From Sedimentibacter saalensis (lineage in GTDB: Bacteria > Bacillota > Clostridia > Tissierellales > Sedimentibacteraceae), in assembly GCF_007830175.1 (NCBI RefSeq), contig NZ_VLKH01000008.1, positions 1 to 64,000 of the forward strand: DNA of 64,000 nt, in the 5' to 3' direction. The notes under the pieces are model-generated. The model searched no databases. It saw nothing but the letters and a program-made list of their open reading frames with translations, and was not told the DNA's origin. The translations under genes and the position numbers were made by a program. This document shows, one piece after another, positions 17,271 through 25,790 of the stretch. Position 1 is the first letter of the stretch; each line of letters starts with the position of its first letter.

Positions 17271-19427
17271 CTATTGCAGGCCTCTAACAACTTCTATCAG
17301 CTCTGGCATATCCATGCCCAGTTCTTTAAGATGTTCTATGGTTGGAACACCGTTTGAATTCCAGCCTCTTCTTTTGTATACTGCATCTGTTAGTTTTTCA
17401 TACTGGTCTTCTCTGTAGCTTCTCAATACTGACATTTTTTCTTCAGTAGTTTTTCCAGTTATATCATACCCAATTTTTTCTTTTAATTGCGTGTCATATC
17501 TTTCCTGTCTTGATTCATATTCTTCTTTTGTAACAGGTCCCATTGAACGGTAAGGAGTTTTGTCATTTTCTCTCAATCCCTTGCCCAATCTTATGTTGAA
17601 TATTCTCTGGAAGTTGTAAACTCTTTCAGATTCTCTCACCATGTCGTCTGTTCCAAGTCTTTTTCCCGTCACTCCATACACTATGTCCAGGTAATTTTGC
17701 ACATGTTCAGGAATTTTTGCAGGTTCTGATGTGAACTTGTTGTTTGCAGGAGCTATGTCGTTCCATGGAAGCTTGCACAGACCGTAAAGGCCAAACCATG
17801 TTCTGAACATGGGGAAATAATGCAGTGCTTCTGCCTTGTCTTCAAATGTAGGAATCTGGTTGTTAACCATGTCCATGAATATGAGCCATGCTTCATCGTG
17901 CTGAGGTCCCTTGTTTGTTAAGCCGTAACCACCCTGCTGAGCCAGTGATTCTTTTGAACCGTACTCTGAATATTCAAGACCTTTTTGCTCCATTCCTATG
18001 TCAAACAAGAAATCAGCATCTGCTCCGTACTGTTCAACAAAAAGTTTTTTCATTCTGTGAATTCCCTGGCCTACGACTACACCAAAGCCTTCGCCCTTTG
18101 ACATCTGGTGGAGCAGCTCAACGGCTGAATAGAAGTTCCCGAAATTAAGTTCAAGACCTCCTGTTATTTCCTTGTTTATTATTCCTCTTTCATAACACTC
18201 CATTGCAAATGCCGTAGCAGTACCAAATGAAATTGTGTCAATGCCGTAAGTGTCACAGTAGAAGTTTAGTTCCAAAATTCCTTCCGGATCAAAAATTGCG
18301 CAGTTTGATCCAAGACCAGCTGCATTTTCATATTCAGGTCCATCCACTGTAACCTTATGTCCTTTGTATGGTCCGGTTTTTAACAGGAAATTGTCTGCTG
18401 CCTTTGCACATGCTAAAGAACAGCCGTACCAGCATCCGTCTTGAACTCCCTGAGTAATGTACTTGTCTATGAATACTGTAGATTTAATTTTTTGAGTGTC
18501 AGGATGGCTTCCATACTGATAGTTCATAACAGGAAGCAAGTCATATTCATCCATTACCTCAATAATATTTGCAGTTCCTATTTTCCTCATGTTGTTTTGC
18601 TTAGGGTCAAGATCATGAACTTCTTTGTGAAGCTTGATTCCGGTTCTGTTAAGTATTCCCTGGTCAAAAGGATTGTTCAAATCTCCCTTCACTGAGCTGA
18701 ATTTTACAACAAGAGCCTTTATTTTTTTATCTCTGAATACTGTTCCTATACCTCCGCGGCCTGCTTGTTTTAATCTGGCAACCTTTCTTCGCGGATCATA
18801 GAACGTAAAATTCAAAAGACCCATGCGTGTGTGTTCAGCACCGCTTCCGGCAGTTACAACTGCTACGTTTCTTTTGTCTTCTTCGTTATCAGCATACATT
18901 TCTGTAAGCTGTTCTCCAAGAACATGACCGTCAACTGCTTCTAAAGGTGCTTCTTCTATTGATACGGTGCCATTGTTGCCGTCAATAACAATTATTATAT
19001 CCTTTTCTGATTTTCCCTGCAATTCAAGGGCATCCCATCCTGAGAACTTCAATAGAGGGCCAAAGTATCCTCCCACATTTGAATCAATTGGCATGTCTGT
19101 GGCAGGTGAAATACTGCAAACAAGAGATTTTCCTGCACCAGGGTACTGGGTAATGCCGCAAACCGGTCCGCCACAAATTATTATTTCATTTTCAGGGTCA
19201 TTCCACTTTGTTGAAGGTGTTGTGGCATTCCATAAATACCAGAGTCCAAAGCCCTTGCCTCCTACAAATTTATCTTTCATCATCTGGCTTACGGGTTTTG
19301 ACTCTATTTTATTTTCTGAAACATTTACAAAAAGTGATCTGCCGGTGTATCCCTTGTCAATTTTACCAAGTTCATACTTATATTCCGCCAACAGCTTATG
19401 ATTATCTCTTAAAACTTTAATATCCAT
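17271..19427 (-). CDS. Aldehyde:ferredoxin oxidoreductase family protein
   Basis: A 718-aa tungsten (or molybdenum) enzyme that oxidises aldehydes to acids, or reduces acids, with ferredoxin as partner. The N-terminal domain has GKGFGLWYLW and GGPVCGITQYPGAGK. The [4Fe-4S] ligands appear as C-x3-C-x3-C near residue 335 (GCWYGCSLACAKA) and a later Cys in YGLCKLPW. The first spacing is one residue longer than the C-x2-C of the archaeal prototype. The protein is longer than the usual 600-620 aa, mainly at the C-terminus. Start ATG follows GGAG. It is 8 bp downstream of the ferredoxin gene. Confidence 0.92.
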   Translation of the reverse strand: MDIKVLRDNHKLLAEYKYELGKIDKGYTGRSLFVNVSENKIESKPVSQMMKDKFVGGKGFGLWYLWNATTPSTKWNDPENEIIICGGPVCGITQYPGAGKSLVCSISPATDMPIDSNVGGYFGPLLKFSGWDALELQGKSEKDIIIVIDGNNGTVSIEEAPLEAVDGHVLGEQLTEMYADNEEDKRNVAVVTAGSGAEHTRMGLLNFTFYDPRRKVARLKQAGRGGIGTVFRDKKIKALVVKFSSVKGDLNNPFDQGILNRTGIKLHKEVHDLDPKQNNMRKIGTANIIEVMDEYDLLPVMNYQYGSHPDTQKIKSTVFIDKYITQGVQDGCWYGCSLACAKAADNFLLKTGPYKGHKVTVDGPEYENAAGLGSNCAIFDPEGILELNFYCDTYGIDTISFGTATAFAMECYERGIINKEITGGLELNFGNFYSAVELLHQMSKGEGFGVVVGQGIHRMKKLFVEQYGADADFLFDIGMEQKGLEYSEYGSKESLAQQGGYGLTNKGPQHDEAWLIFMDMVNNQIPTFEDKAEALHYFPMFRTWFGLYGLCKLPWNDIAPANNKFTSEPAKIPEHVQNYLDIVYGVTGKRLGTDDMVRESERVYNFQRIFNIRLGKGLRENDKTPYRSMGPVTKEEYESRQERYDTQLKEKIGYDITGKTTEEKMSVLRSYREDQYEKLTDAVYKRRGWNSNGVPTIEHLKELGMDMPELIEVVRGLQ

Positions 19428-19435
19428 ATTCGCTC

Positions 19436-19870
19436 CTATTTATTAAAAAGTTTATCAAGCTTAAGTTCCTGTGATTGTGAATCATCTTTTTCAGCAATGC
19501 TTATAGCTCCTGTTGGACATTTTTTTGCACATAATCCGCAAGCTATGCATTTGAACGGTTCAATATAATCATCATGCTGCCTCATGGACAATTCAGGGCA
19601 AAATCCTACGCACATGAAACACCCAACACAAATTTTCTTGTTTATTCTTACTACTCCCTGCTTGTCCCTTGTTATTGCCATTACCGGACAAATATCGATG
19701 CATTTTCCGCACTGGCTGCACACGCTGATTTCCGGCTTTCCCTGTTCTTTGTTAATTTGAATGCAGGATTTCAATCTGTCTTTAGTTTTAAAATAGGCAC
19801 TTGAACACACTTCTTCGCATGTTCCGCACTGAATGCATTTTTGATCATCTTTAGCCAAATATTTCACCAT
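19436..19870 (-). CDS. Ferredoxin-like protein with four [4Fe-4S] motifs
   Basis: A 144-aa iron-sulfur protein with four C-x2-C-x2-C-x3-C motifs (CIQCGTCEEVC, CSQCGKCIDIC, CVGCFMCVGFC, CIACGLCAKKC). It precedes AOR in the same operon and is the likely electron carrier subunit. An AGGAGG lies before the ATG. The operon promoter is at 19937-19965. Confidence 0.92.
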   Translation of the reverse strand: MVKYLAKDDQKCIQCGTCEEVCSSAYFKTKDRLKSCIQINKEQGKPEISVCSQCGKCIDICPVMAITRDKQGVVRINKKICVGCFMCVGFCPELSMRQHDDYIEPFKCIACGLCAKKCPTGAISIAEKDDSQSQELKLDKLFNK

Positions 19871-19936
19871 AAACCTCCTGATATACTTCTTTCATTTCAA
19901 TTTTATTATTGAACTTGCATAAATATTTTATATTTA

Positions 19937-19965
19937 ATTATAAATGATTTTCTTGAATAATTCAA
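19937..19965 (-). promoter_or_regulatory. Sigma-A promoter of the ferredoxin-AOR operon
   Basis: On the minus strand TTGAAT (19960-19965) and TATAAT (19937-19942) are 17 bp apart. The -35 box is part of a small palindrome, TTGAATTATTCAA, which may be an operator. Confidence 0.7.
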
Positions 19966-20155
19966 TATCGATTAGTTAATTAAACGGTTGTGAATTTTAC
20001 CATTTGTCATGTTTTATGAGCCAAAACTTTTAAATGTTACCGCTTTTTAAACTCATATATAATATTATGTAGTTCCTGTCCAAAAAATGAGTTTTAATCT
20101 TCAAAAATAAATTTTTAAAAAAATCCAGGATATCCCGAATTTAAAAATCATAATG

Positions 20156-20442
20156 CGTAGGGGAGGACCTCGTGTCCTCCCGTTAATAACCCCGGGCGGA
20201 CACAAGGTCCGCCCCTACGATATGTGAAAAATTAAGTTTGTCAAAAGAATTAGGGATATCCAGATTCCACTATGACAGTTATTTAATTTAATTTTGAAAT
20301 TATCAGTGAATTTGAAGTCATAGCACGTAGGGGAGAGTCTTGTGCTCTCCCGTATAATAACCCCGGGCGGACAGAAATCCGCCCCTACGATATGTGAAAA
20401 ATTAGTTTGTCAAAAAAACGAATCCGGGATATCCCGGATTCC
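20156..20442. repeat. Two diverged tandem units carrying family C repeats
   Basis: Units at 20156-20263 and 20326-20442 share the order: paired hairpins (GTAGGGGAGGAC... and ...GTCCGCCCCTAC), then ACGATATGTGAAAAATTA, a GTTTGTCAAAA run, and GGGATATCC. The outer ends GTAGGGG and CCCCTAC are inverted. No gene is present in 19871-20456. Confidence 0.75.
20412..20440 (-). terminator. hslO terminator
   Basis: The perfect 20-bp palindrome AATCCGGGATATCCCGGATT is followed on the minus strand by CG and seven T, 17 bp past the hslO stop. Confidence 0.75.
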
Positions 20443-20456
20443 ATTAATGTTAAATG

Positions 20457-21335
20457 CTATTTAAGGTTTTCAAATAAATTTACCAGCTTTTCGCCTTCAA
20501 ACAAATACTTTTTGTTGCAGAAATGGCACACTGTTTCAATTTTCTGGTCTTCTTCTATGATGTCCTTCAGTTCTTCCTTTCCTAAGGATAAAAGAGCTGA
20601 AGCCATTCTTTCTTCAGAGCAGTCACATTTGAAGCTCACAGGTATTTTGTCGGTAATTTCTATTTCAAAATCAGAAAATATTTTTCGTGCAATGTCTTCT
20701 ACATCATCATCATTGTCGAAGTAATCTGACACTGATTTCATTTTGCCCAATGCATTTTCTAACTTAGTAAGATCTTCTTCCTCAATGAACGGAAGAGGCT
20801 GCACTATGAATCCTCCAGCAGACTTTATGTGATAGTCCACATCAACCAGCACTCCCAATGCAACGGCAGACTGCTGTTGTTCAGAAATCCAGTAATAAGA
20901 TGCTATGTCTTCGCCTATTTCTCCTGTTGTAAGGTCTGTGCTTCCTCCGTAAGGTTCCTTCATTCCTATGTCAGTTAAGACTGTAATTTTTCCGTTTGTT
21001 CCTACGGCCCCTCCAACATTTAATTTTCCGTTTTCCTTCAAATCCAAATTAACGTCGGGGTTTTCAACATAGCCCTTTACATGACCCTGGTTGTCAGAAA
21101 CCACTAGCAATGTTCCAATGGGTCCTCCTCCATTAATGTTAATAGTCAGCCTGTCTTTTTCATTTTTCAACATATATCCCATCATCAGTCCTGCAGTCAA
21201 TGTCCTTCCAAGGGCTGCAGATGCTGTGGGTGAAGTGTTGTGATGAAGCCTTGCTTCTTCAACTGTGTCAGTTGATTTTACCATGAATATTCTGAATGTT
21301 TTTTTCTTATCTATTGCTCTTATCATGTAGTCCAT
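20457..21335 (-). CDS. hslO: Hsp33 redox-regulated chaperone
   Basis: A 292-aa cytoplasmic holdase chaperone activated by oxidative stress. The four zinc-binding cysteines are present as KCDCS near residue 238 and CHFC near 270. The N-terminal RAIDKKKTFRIF and the GGPIG motifs match the family. It lies 18 bp downstream of the methyltransferase gene and ends with a strong terminator. Confidence 0.95.
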   Translation of the reverse strand: MDYMIRAIDKKKTFRIFMVKSTDTVEEARLHHNTSPTASAALGRTLTAGLMMGYMLKNEKDRLTININGGGPIGTLLVVSDNQGHVKGYVENPDVNLDLKENGKLNVGGAVGTNGKITVLTDIGMKEPYGGSTDLTTGEIGEDIASYYWISEQQQSAVALGVLVDVDYHIKSAGGFIVQPLPFIEEEDLTKLENALGKMKSVSDYFDNDDDVEDIARKIFSDFEIEITDKIPVSFKCDCSEERMASALLSLGKEELKDIIEEDQKIETVCHFCNKKYLFEGEKLVNLFENLK

Positions 21336-21353
21336 AATATCTCTCTTTCTTAG

Positions 21354-22091
21354 CTATAATTTTTCAGCGCAAAAAACTGCACGCAAGGATTCCTCAGGTA
21401 AGACACCAGATCCATTGTTGTAATCATCGTATATTTTTATGTTGGAGAAACCTTCTGATTTAAGCATGTCAACAATATTTTTTATTGTATGAATGTACTG
21501 TGTCTGTTCTTCCGTTATTCTTGAATATTTATCAGATGAATCCCTTACAAAAAAATTAATTTCCATGTCAATTTTATTGCTGCATTCATCAGACATATTT
21601 TCCCAAACATAAAAAACTTCACCGTCATCGTAGACATATGTTTCATTGAACATGGTTTCATACTTGTATTCAGTGCTCATGTCAAAGATGAATTTTCCGC
21701 CCGGGTTCAAATGCTCACGCACATTCTTGAAAAACAATGCAGTTTGATTTTCTGTAAGATAATTTATTCCGTCACAGCAGCATACACATGCTTCAAACCT
21801 GTCGTCAATTTTAAAATTCGTCATGTCTTGATTAAGAAGCTTCACTCCGGGATTTCTGCCCAGCTTCTCATATGCGCGCATGAGCATGTCCTCAGACAGG
21901 TCAAAAGCAGTTACCTTTATATCAGCTTCAGCCAATAATCGGGTAATGCTTCCTGTACCACAGGCAGCTTCAAGTATTTTTCTACTGCCATCTATTTTTT
22001 CAATTATGAAGGATGTCCATTTTTCGTAATTTATGTCATCCATGAGCAAATCATAAATTTGCGAGAATTCCTTATAGCTTTTATTTTGCAT
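21354..22091 (-). CDS. Class I SAM-dependent methyltransferase
   Basis: A 245-aa methyltransferase with the SAM-binding motif ILEAACGTGSITRLLA near residue 40 and the acidic loop VTAFDLSEDML. The start region YKEFSQIYDLLMDDINYEKW is typical of small-molecule or protein methyltransferases of the YqeM type. The substrate is not known. The ATG lies one base after the stop of the spore protein gene. Confidence 0.85.
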   Translation of the reverse strand: MQNKSYKEFSQIYDLLMDDINYEKWTSFIIEKIDGSRKILEAACGTGSITRLLAEADIKVTAFDLSEDMLMRAYEKLGRNPGVKLLNQDMTNFKIDDRFEACVCCCDGINYLTENQTALFFKNVREHLNPGGKFIFDMSTEYKYETMFNETYVYDDGEVFYVWENMSDECSNKIDMEINFFVRDSSDKYSRITEEQTQYIHTIKNIVDMLKSEGFSNIKIYDDYNNGSGVLPEESLRAVFCAEKL

Positions 22092-22092
22092 T

Positions 22093-22269
22093 TTATTTTT
22101 TCCTTTGCTTTTTCTTGGCAGTCATCAGTCCGCCAATTCTGCCTGTTTCTTTGGCAGTAAGTCCTCCCCAACCCAATTCTGCGACTTTTTCCATAAGGCC
22201 CAGTTCTGCAGCAATCTCCATTTTCATTATGTCTTCAGGTGTTGGTTCTTTTTTCTTTTTTTCAGCCAT
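22093..22269 (-). CDS. Small acid-soluble spore protein, alpha/beta type
   Basis: A 58-aa basic protein, MAEKKKKEPTPEDIMKMEIA at the start and ending in GGLMTAKKKQRKK. The conserved block (MEIAAELGL...GWGGLTAKETGRIGG) contains the EIA and GG sites of alpha/beta SASPs, which coat and protect spore DNA and are cut by the GPR protease at germination. AAGGAGG precedes the ATG by 5 nt. It is co-directional with the methyltransferase and hslO. The gene is evidence of a spore former. Confidence 0.85.
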   Translation of the reverse strand: MAEKKKKEPTPEDIMKMEIAAELGLMEKVAELGWGGLTAKETGRIGGLMTAKKKQRKK

Positions 22270-22322
22270 AATTTCCTCCTTGTAGTATAGAAGTATTATG
22301 GTTGAATTTTCATAAATTATTC

Positions 22323-22457
22323 TTATCTATCTTTTTTGACAAGTAAAATCGCCTTTATTTCCTTCAATGTTAATAGTATTTTGTTCAATGTGAACTGCAA
22401 ACTTATTAAAATAACAAAAAACATTGTGATCAATATAATTTTTAATTGTAAATTCAT
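22323..22457 (-). CDS. 44-aa predicted small membrane protein
   Basis: A short frame beginning MNLQLKIILITMFFVILISL, with one membrane helix followed by an amphipathic Lys/Leu tail (ILLTLKEIKAILLVKKDR). A CGGAG lies 5-6 nt before the ATG. It ends 54 bp before the spore protein start on the same strand. No family is recognised. The helix-plus-basic-tail build fits a one-span membrane peptide. It could be a chance frame in AT-rich DNA, but the ribosome site argues against that. Confidence 0.55.
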   Translation of the reverse strand: MNLQLKIILITMFFVILISLQFTLNKILLTLKEIKAILLVKKDR

Positions 22458-22661
22458 AATCACTCCGAAAATTATGATTTGTATTGCTTACTTTGATTTA
22501 GCTATTACCTTTATGAATTATAACATAAAATCAAAATATTGGAATAATTTTTTGTTAAAAAAGATAATTATCAAATTGTTAATGTTGGCTAAAATTGATT
22601 AACAGTCATATGAATGGGTATAAGTTTAATGGAAATAAAATTTATTCCTAAGGAGGGTAAA

Positions 22662-23105
22662 ATGGAAAAAATACTTGTACCCATTGACGGCTCCGAAGCA
22701 TCAAACAAAGCTGCTGCCAAGGCTGTTGACATTGCCAGAAAACTAGGAGGAAGTCTTACTTTTATAACTGTTTCTATTAATCCAGTTCCACTCAAGGTGT
22801 ATGAATATGAACCTTTCTGGGATCCGGAACTAAATGAAATGCTTGATATTATAAAAGGAATTGACAGCAAATTGCTTGAAGATACGCTCAAGAAACTGAA
22901 TCTTGACAATATAACTTATGATAAAAGGTTTCTTCTTGGAACAGTTGATGAAGAAATTGTTAAAGTTGCCAGAGATGAAAATTACGATATGATTGTAATG
23001 GGAAGAAGAGGCTTTTCAAAATTTGAGAGATTTTTTGTAGGTTCAGTTACCCAAAGAGTTATATCAGATGCTCCGTGCCCTGTATTGGTTGTTAACGAAC
23101 AATAA
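22662..23105 (+). CDS. Universal stress protein, UspA family
   Basis: A 147-aa single-domain UspA protein. It starts MEKILVPIDGSEAS after AAGGAGGG and carries the ATP-binding motif G-x2-G-x9-G-S (GRRGFSKFERFFVGSV) near residue 120, so it should bind ATP. An upstream ATG at 22614 is in frame but has no ribosome site. It stands alone, followed by a terminator. Confidence 0.93.
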   Translation: MEKILVPIDGSEASNKAAAKAVDIARKLGGSLTFITVSINPVPLKVYEYEPFWDPELNEMLDIIKGIDSKLLEDTLKKLNLDNITYDKRFLLGTVDEEIVKVARDENYDMIVMGRRGFSKFERFFVGSVTQRVISDAPCPVLVVNEQ

Positions 23106-23135
23106 AAAATTGCAGCCATGCTGCAATTTTTTTAT
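23106..23135 (+). terminator. uspA terminator
   Basis: AAAAATTGCAG-ccatg-CTGCAATTTTTTT begins directly after the stop codon; 6-11 bp stem and a T-run. Confidence 0.9.
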
Positions 23136-23256
23136 TAATTTGACATAATGCTCAGGCTGTACAGAGGATTAATAAATTAAATACTATATCTTCTTAAAAA
23201 TATTAAATAAAATTTTACATTAAGTGCTGAAAAATGTTAATATAACATATTATTAA

Positions 23257-23288
23257 AAAACAGCGATTCATTATAGAATCGCTGTTTT
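23257..23288 (-). terminator. Terminator of the TRAP operon
   Basis: AAAACAGCGATTC and its complement surround a 6-nt loop, with T-rich sequence after it on the minus strand, 8 bp past the stop of the permease gene. Confidence 0.85.
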
Positions 23289-23295
23289 AATCATA

Positions 23296-25245
23296 TTACT
23301 TTGCTGACTTATTATTTTTATATTTTTGGATAGCAATTATCACAGCCAATATGGCAAATCCGATAATGTCCTGGTACACATTTTCAGTTATTAGAAGAAG
23401 CGATCCTGCAAACGCAGCTATCCTTAAAACGAAATTGATTTTTCCGTTTAGATATCCTTCTGCTGAAGCTCCTATCATAAACACGCCAATCATAGAAGTT
23501 ATTATTACACGTATAGCTATCATAGGTGTGGTATCAATAAGAAGCAATGATGTGTTGTAAACAAACATATACGGTACAATGAATCCTGCAAGTGCAAGCT
23601 TCACTGACTGAAGCCCTGTCTTCATCGGGTCTCCCCCTGATATTCCTGCAGCTGCAAATGATGCCAGAGCAACAGGTGGTGTCAGGTTTGCAAACATTGC
23701 ATAGTAGAACACGAACATGTGAGCTGCTATGTCAGGAACTCCAAGCTGAATAAGAGCAGGGGCTGCCATTGTTGCCGTGATCAAGTACGCAGGTATTGAA
23801 GGAAGTCCCATTCCAAGTATCATACATGTAACCATTGTAAGCACAAGAGTTGCCATGAGGTTTGATTTACCAAGAAGTATGATGGCATTTGCCATATTAA
23901 GCCCGAAACCTGTAAGGCTAACCACTCCAATGATTATTCCAACAACAGCGCATGCAACTGCAACCGATACTGTAGAGCGTGTTCCTTCTTCAAAGGCATC
24001 CATGAGGTCCTTCATGCTCATTCTTGTTTCCTTCTTCATCATGCTTATTGCTATGGTCACAACAATTGTAAGGAACGCTGAGAATATAACTGTCTTGCCG
24101 CTGAAAAGAAGCATGTATAAAAGAAATATTATTGGTATAATAAGGTGTCCTCTGGTCTTCATAACATCGCTGACCTTTGGCAGCTCTTCTTTAGGTACAC
24201 CAATCAGGTTGTTCTTGTTGGCTCTTAATTGAACCTGCACCATTATTCCAAAATAATAAAGAAGCGCAGGAATAGCAGCACTTACTACTATAACCCCGTA
24301 TTTAACCCCAAGCATCTCTGCCATAATGAATGCAGCAGCTCCCATAATAGGAGGAAGAAGCTGTCCTCCAACTGATGCAGTGGCCTCTACAGAGCCTGCA
24401 AATTCTTTGCTATATCCCGTTTTTTTCATGAGAGGAATTGTGAACGCACCTGTAGTAACAACATTTGCTACGGCTGAACCATTGATGCTTCCCAAAAACC
24501 CGCTGGCAATTACAGCAACCTTTGCAGGTCCTCCCTTTGTATGCCCAGCAAGAGCAAGGGCTATGTCATTGAAAAACTGTCCCATGCCCGACTTATTCAT
24601 AACTGAACCAAACAATATGAAAAGGAATATATAGCTTGCAGCAACATTTACGCTTGTACCGTAAATTCCTTCTGTGTTTATGAAAATGTGGTTAACCAGT
24701 TTCGTCCAATTGTATCCCCTGTGAGTGAAAATTCCCGGCATGTCCTTGCCGAACAAACCGTAAAGAATAAACAACAGGCTTAAAATTACCAGAGGCCATC
24801 CTGAAATTCTTCTTGAAGCCTCAAGAACAGTAATTATGAGCATTGTACCCATAATGATGTCCATGGTGTTAGGCATACCCATTCTGTTTATAAAATTCTC
24901 GTAATCAAACCAAACATATGCAGCAACCGCAACAGACATGAGTGCGAAAACCACATCGTACCAAGTTGCCTTCTTCCTGCTGCTCTTGTTTGTGGCAGGA
25001 TAGAGAAAGAATGTCATAAAAAGCATCATAGCAACGTGCAGAGATCTATGCTTATGAGTTGCGGGATATCCTATGAAGGATGTTGTAAAATGGTATAAAG
25101 CTATTATTATTGCAGTCCAGTATATGAATTTTGCCAAATTCTTATTTTCAAGTTTTCTTGTTTTGGATTCCTTGTCAAACTTCTCAAGTATTTCCGTTTG
25201 CTTATCTTCAATTGCTATATTCTTGTTGTCTAGCGAATTGGCCAT
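23296..25245 (-). CDS. TRAP transporter fused permease (4TM/12TM type)
   Basis: A 649-aa membrane protein in which the small DctQ-like and large DctM-like TRAP permeases are one chain, as is usual with TAXI-type binding proteins. The DctM part shows GSINGSAVANVVTTGAFTIPLM, GMGLPSIPAYL and PPVALASFAAAGISGG. It imports a carboxylate-type solute using an ion gradient. I start at the ATG at 25245 (MANSLDNKN), after AAAGGAG; a longer frame to 25278 lacks one. It overlaps the DUF1850 gene by 16 bp. Confidence 0.93.
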   Translation of the reverse strand: MANSLDNKNIAIEDKQTEILEKFDKESKTRKLENKNLAKFIYWTAIIIALYHFTTSFIGYPATHKHRSLHVAMMLFMTFFLYPATNKSSRKKATWYDVVFALMSVAVAAYVWFDYENFINRMGMPNTMDIIMGTMLIITVLEASRRISGWPLVILSLLFILYGLFGKDMPGIFTHRGYNWTKLVNHIFINTEGIYGTSVNVAASYIFLFILFGSVMNKSGMGQFFNDIALALAGHTKGGPAKVAVIASGFLGSINGSAVANVVTTGAFTIPLMKKTGYSKEFAGSVEATASVGGQLLPPIMGAAAFIMAEMLGVKYGVIVVSAAIPALLYYFGIMVQVQLRANKNNLIGVPKEELPKVSDVMKTRGHLIIPIIFLLYMLLFSGKTVIFSAFLTIVVTIAISMMKKETRMSMKDLMDAFEEGTRSTVSVAVACAVVGIIIGVVSLTGFGLNMANAIILLGKSNLMATLVLTMVTCMILGMGLPSIPAYLITATMAAPALIQLGVPDIAAHMFVFYYAMFANLTPPVALASFAAAGISGGDPMKTGLQSVKLALAGFIVPYMFVYNTSLLLIDTTPMIAIRVIITSMIGVFMIGASAEGYLNGKINFVLRIAAFAGSLLLITENVYQDIIGFAILAVIIAIQKYKNNKSAK

Positions 25246-25790
25246 AAAATATTTTTCTCCTTTACTTGTAAAATGCATGGCTCGTGGTGCGGCAAGCTGC
25301 TTCCCTCAATGAGTATGCTGCCGTTAAGCCCTATTTGCGCAAGCGCTGTATTTGAATTAATCCACTTTATTTCATTAAATATCTGATTGATATTTCTCAT
25401 ATATATAATTCCGTTTTCTACTGAAACCTCTCCCTTATTTTCCGGGATCCCGGCTCCAAAACCAGCAACTGAAATGCTGTTAAGCATTAACTGGTTATTT
25501 TTTGTTACTGTGTATTCTTCGTTCCATGGTATGTGTTCAAAGGAATGAATCCACGAATATTCAATTATATCTTTTTCATGTACTATTGTCTTAAGATAAA
25601 CTTCACCTGTAATTTGATGAGAGATAGTTAAAACTTTTATACGTCTTGTTCCTGCAAACAAAAGAACTGCTAAAACAAATATTGTTATAAGAATTTTTAT
25701 TGGGGATGAAGCTGTACGCTTCATCCCTTCACTGCCGTAATTAAAGCAATGTTCATTGCTTTTATTCAGCAGGTTCTTTTTATTTTTCAT
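25230..25790 (-). CDS. DUF1850 protein of a TAXI-TRAP operon
   Basis: A 186-aa protein with one membrane span (ILITIFVLAVLLFAG, residues about 32-46) and an extracytoplasmic domain with the DUF1850 motifs YSWIHSFEHIPWNEEY and FGAGIPE. Members occur between TAXI binding proteins and fused TRAP permeases, as here, but their role is unknown. The start shares a base with the TAXI stop (TAATG). Confidence 0.85.
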   Translation of the reverse strand: MKNKKNLLNKSNEHCFNYGSEGMKRTASSPIKILITIFVLAVLLFAGTRRIKVLTISHQITGEVYLKTIVHEKDIIEYSWIHSFEHIPWNEEYTVTKNNQLMLNSISVAGFGAGIPENKGEVSVENGIIYMRNINQIFNEIKWINSNTALAQIGLNGSILIEGSSLPHHEPCILQVKEKNILWPIR

